Source of the DNA: JBDLSY01 sp041170585
GTDB lineage: Bacteria; Pseudomonadota; Gammaproteobacteria; Burkholderiales; Burkholderiaceae_C
Assembly: GCA_041170585.1 (NCBI GenBank)
Contig: JBEDNN010000057.1
Coordinates: 1 to 15,600, forward strand
Length of the DNA stretch: 15,600 nucleotides
Reading direction: 5' to 3'
The position numbers and the translations under genes were made by a program. The notes under the pieces were generated by a model. The model saw only the letters and a program-made list of their open reading frames with translations, did no database searches and was not told the DNA's origin. How positions within the stretch are numbered: the stretch's first letter is position 1; the number at the start of each line of letters is the position of its first letter. Of the stretch, positions 13,605 to 15,600 are shown piece by piece.

Positions 13605-15428
13605 TTAATTAGCTATAACTGCTGTGTTACGTAAGCGAATATGAAGCTCACGTAGTTGCTTTTCATCAACCAAACTAGGGGCTTGAGTGAGTAAACATTG
13701 TGCACGTTGTGTTTTTGGAAAAGCAATAACATCACGGATTGATTCAGATCCAGTCATTAAAGTAACAATACGGTCTAAACCAAAAGCTAAACCACCATGC
13801 GGCGGCGCACCGTATTGCAAAGCGTCTAATAAAAACCCAAACTTAGCTTGTGCTTCATCTGCTTGAATATTTAATGCTTTAAATACTTTAGTTTGTATAT
13901 CAGCACGGTGAATACGCACACTGCCACCGCCTAGCTCCCAACCATTGAGTACCATATCATAAGCTTTAGCAATTGCCTTGCCTGGATCACTGTCTAAATA
14001 ATCTTCATGCCCATCTTTAGGGGCTGTAAACGGGTGATGCATTGCATTCCAACGTTGGCTATCTTCATCATATTCAAACATCGGGAAATCAACTACCCAT
14101 AAAGGTGCCCACTGCCCTACTAATAAACCCGTTGATTGACCAAACTCACTCTGCCCTATTTTAACCCGCAATGCCCCTAAAGCATCATTAACGATTTTAG
14201 CTTTATCAGCACCAAACACGATTAAATCACCCGTTTGTGCGCCAGTACGCTGCAAAATAGCGTCAATGGCTACTTGATGAAGGTTTTTCACAATGGGGCT
14301 TTGTAAGCCCTCATTTGCATTTGCGGCATTGGCCTTTGAAAGGTCATTTACCTTAATCCAAGCTAAACCTTTGGCCCCATAAATAGCAACGAATTGAGTA
14401 AACTCATCAATCTCCTTACGAGAAATACTGACACCATTAGGAATTCTAATCGCAGCAACACGGCCACCTTGCATATTCGCAGCAGCATTAAATACTTTAA
14501 AATCAACAGTTTGCATTACATCGGTTAATTCAGTTAAAACCAACTGTACCCGTAAATCAGGCTTATCTGAACCATAAAGATACATAGCATCAGAAAACTT
14601 CATTACAGGAAATGGGCTAGGTAACTCAACGTTTAAAGCTTCACGAAACACATGACGTGCCATATCCTCAAACATATCACGAATGTCTTGTTCGTTTAAA
14701 AAACTGACTTCACAATCAATTTGTGTAAATTCGGGCTGACGATCAGCGCGTAAATCTTCATCACGAAAGCACTTGGTTATTTGATAATAACGGTCAAAAC
14801 CAGATACCATCAACAATTGTTTAAATAACTGTGGTGATTGTGGCAAAGCAAAAAATTGTCCGTCATGAACACGGCTTGGGACTAAATAATCGCGTGCCCC
14901 TTCAGGCGTTGATTTTGTCAACATCGGTGTTTCAATATCAATAAAACCCAGTTGATCTAAATAATTACGCACCAACATCGCTACTTTATAGCGTAATCGC
15001 ATATTACGTTGCATTAGGGGACGACGTAAATCTAACACACGGTGTTCTAAGCGTGTCATTTCGTTTAAATTGTCATCGTCTAATTGAAATGGAGGGGTAA
15101 CTGACGGATTTAAAACAATCAAATGCTGGCAGATAACTTCTATAGCACCGCTGTTTAATTCTGAATTAACTGTACCTTCTGGACGCAAACGTACTATACC
15201 GACTACTTCTAAGCAAAATTCACCACGGACTTTTTCTGCAACAGAAAACATATCAACATTAACAGGGTCACATACAATTTGTACCAACCCCTCTCTGTCA
15301 CGTAAATCAATAAAAATGATACCACCGTGGTCACGGCGACGGTGTGCCCACCCCTTCAAAGTAACTGTTTGATTAGTATAGGCTTCAGTAATTAAGCCGC
15401 AGTAGTTCGTGCGTGAAGAAGTAATCAT
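13605..15428 (-). CDS. aspS: Aspartyl-tRNA synthetase, probably non-discriminating
   Basis: Charges tRNA-Asp with aspartate; cytoplasmic class IIb synthetase. The 607-residue protein has the N-terminal OB-fold anticodon-binding domain (about 1-110, GWAHRRRDHGGIIFIDLRDREG). The catalytic core has motif 2 (FDRYYQITKCFRDEDLR, 211-227) and motif 3 (GLAFGLDRIVTLMTG, about 546-560). Between them lies the bacterial GAD insertion. Length fits bacterial AspRS (about 590). In the anticodon domain His34 and Gly85 occupy the positions of His31 and Gly82 of the Pseudomonas aeruginosa enzyme, which also charges tRNA-Asn. E. coli has Leu and Lys there. This suggests a relaxed enzyme used with GatCAB. The start at ATG 15428 lacks a visible Shine-Dalgarno. 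A 9-bp tandem array lies 25 bp upstream. Confidence 0.96.
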   Translation of the reverse strand: MITSSRTNYCGLITEAYTNQTVTLKGWAHRRRDHGGIIFIDLRDREGLVQIVCDPVNVDMFSVAEKVRGEFCLEVVGIVRLRPEGTVNSELNSGAIEVICQHLIVLNPSVTPPFQLDDDNLNEMTRLEHRVLDLRRPLMQRNMRLRYKVAMLVRNYLDQLGFIDIETPMLTKSTPEGARDYLVPSRVHDGQFFALPQSPQLFKQLLMVSGFDRYYQITKCFRDEDLRADRQPEFTQIDCEVSFLNEQDIRDMFEDMARHVFREALNVELPSPFPVMKFSDAMYLYGSDKPDLRVQLVLTELTDVMQTVDFKVFNAAANMQGGRVAAIRIPNGVSISRKEIDEFTQFVAIYGAKGLAWIKVNDLSKANAANANEGLQSPIVKNLHQVAIDAILQRTGAQTGDLIVFGADKAKIVNDALGALRVKIGQSEFGQSTGLLVGQWAPLWVVDFPMFEYDEDSQRWNAMHHPFTAPKDGHEDYLDSDPGKAIAKAYDMVLNGWELGGGSVRIHRADIQTKVFKALNIQADEAQAKFGFLLDALQYGAPPHGGLAFGLDRIVTLMTGSESIRDVIAFPKTQRAQCLLTQAPSLVDEKQLRELHIRLRNTAVIAN

Positions 15429-15453
15429 AAAATTTTGAATAATGACGTAAAAA

Positions 15454-15525
15454 TATAAAAAATATAAAAAATATAAAAAATATAAAAAATATAAAAAATA
15501 TAAAAAATATAAAAAATATAAAAAA
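15454..15525. repeat. 9-bp A-tract tandem array (8 units) upstream of aspS
   Basis: Eight perfect copies of TATAAAAAA follow one another, beginning 25 bp upstream of the aspS start codon. On the minus strand, the coding sense of aspS, it reads TTTTTTATA. Six-base A-tracts spaced 9 bp apart are close to the helical repeat and should bend the DNA. The array sits where the aspS promoter or leader would be and contains many TATA-like -10 candidates. Perfect identity suggests recent slippage. One reverse frame runs open through it as repeated Ile-Phe-Tyr, but that frame cannot be assigned to a gene. Confidence 0.93.
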
Positions 15526-15600
15526 TGAAATAGTCATAAGTGTTTTTTAATTTTTCCACGTATTTTTCTCTTTCGGTTATACGGCTCGGCACCTCTTCCC

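Overview
The window is an AT-rich chromosomal segment, probably from a gammaproteobacterium. The evidence is the exbB-exbD-lpxK block, the overlapping yqgE-ruvX pair, a Pcm-like methyltransferase of the RPWGVLD type, and an AspRS of the Pseudomonas-like non-discriminating kind. The low GC and the many short intergenic repeats would suit a Beggiatoa/Thiotrichales-like organism, but that placement is tentative. No phage, plasmid or insertion-sequence genes are visible, and no tRNA, rRNA or CRISPR array.

Layout. Positions 1-436 are non-coding and hold a long imperfect palindrome. On the + strand follow exbB (437), exbD (4-bp overlap) and lpxK, an inner-membrane proton-channel pair plus the lipid A 4'-kinase. 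A non-coding stretch (2578-2968) carries a second copy of the palindrome, so the two copies bracket this unit. From 10059 back to 2969 all genes are on the minus strand. In transcription order they are a short malic enzyme, an SPFH protein with a C-terminal SHOCT domain, a double zinc-ribbon DUF4178 membrane protein, a DUF350 two-helix membrane protein, a membrane-anchored spermidine-synthase-like enzyme, yqgE and ruvX. On the + strand from 10252 come ribE and a compact NgoPII-type restriction-modification pair (endonuclease first, 1-bp gap, then the C5 methyltransferase). The last two genes, a Pcm-like methyltransferase and aspS, are on the minus strand and converge on the methyltransferase gene with a 22-bp gap.

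How the genes work together. Most genes are housekeeping: lipid A synthesis, envelope energization, riboflavin, C4 metabolism and translation. The two accessory-looking elements are the R-M cassette between ribE and the Pcm-like gene, and the four-gene SPFH/DUF4178/DUF350/aminopropyltransferase cluster (8778-4091). That cluster is the best candidate for an under-described system. Its members are membrane-associated or scaffold-like proteins plus a polyamine enzyme with intact catalytic motifs, which suggests a membrane-stress or polyamine-linked envelope function (inference).

A second theme is the non-coding DNA. Four intergenic gaps upstream of minus-strand genes carry perfect or near-perfect tandem arrays, with different unit lengths: 16 bp before yqgE, 14 bp x 11 before DUF350, 6 bp before the SPFH gene and 9 bp x 8 before aspS. 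A perfect 16-bp palindrome sits in the divergent ribE/malic-enzyme promoter region.
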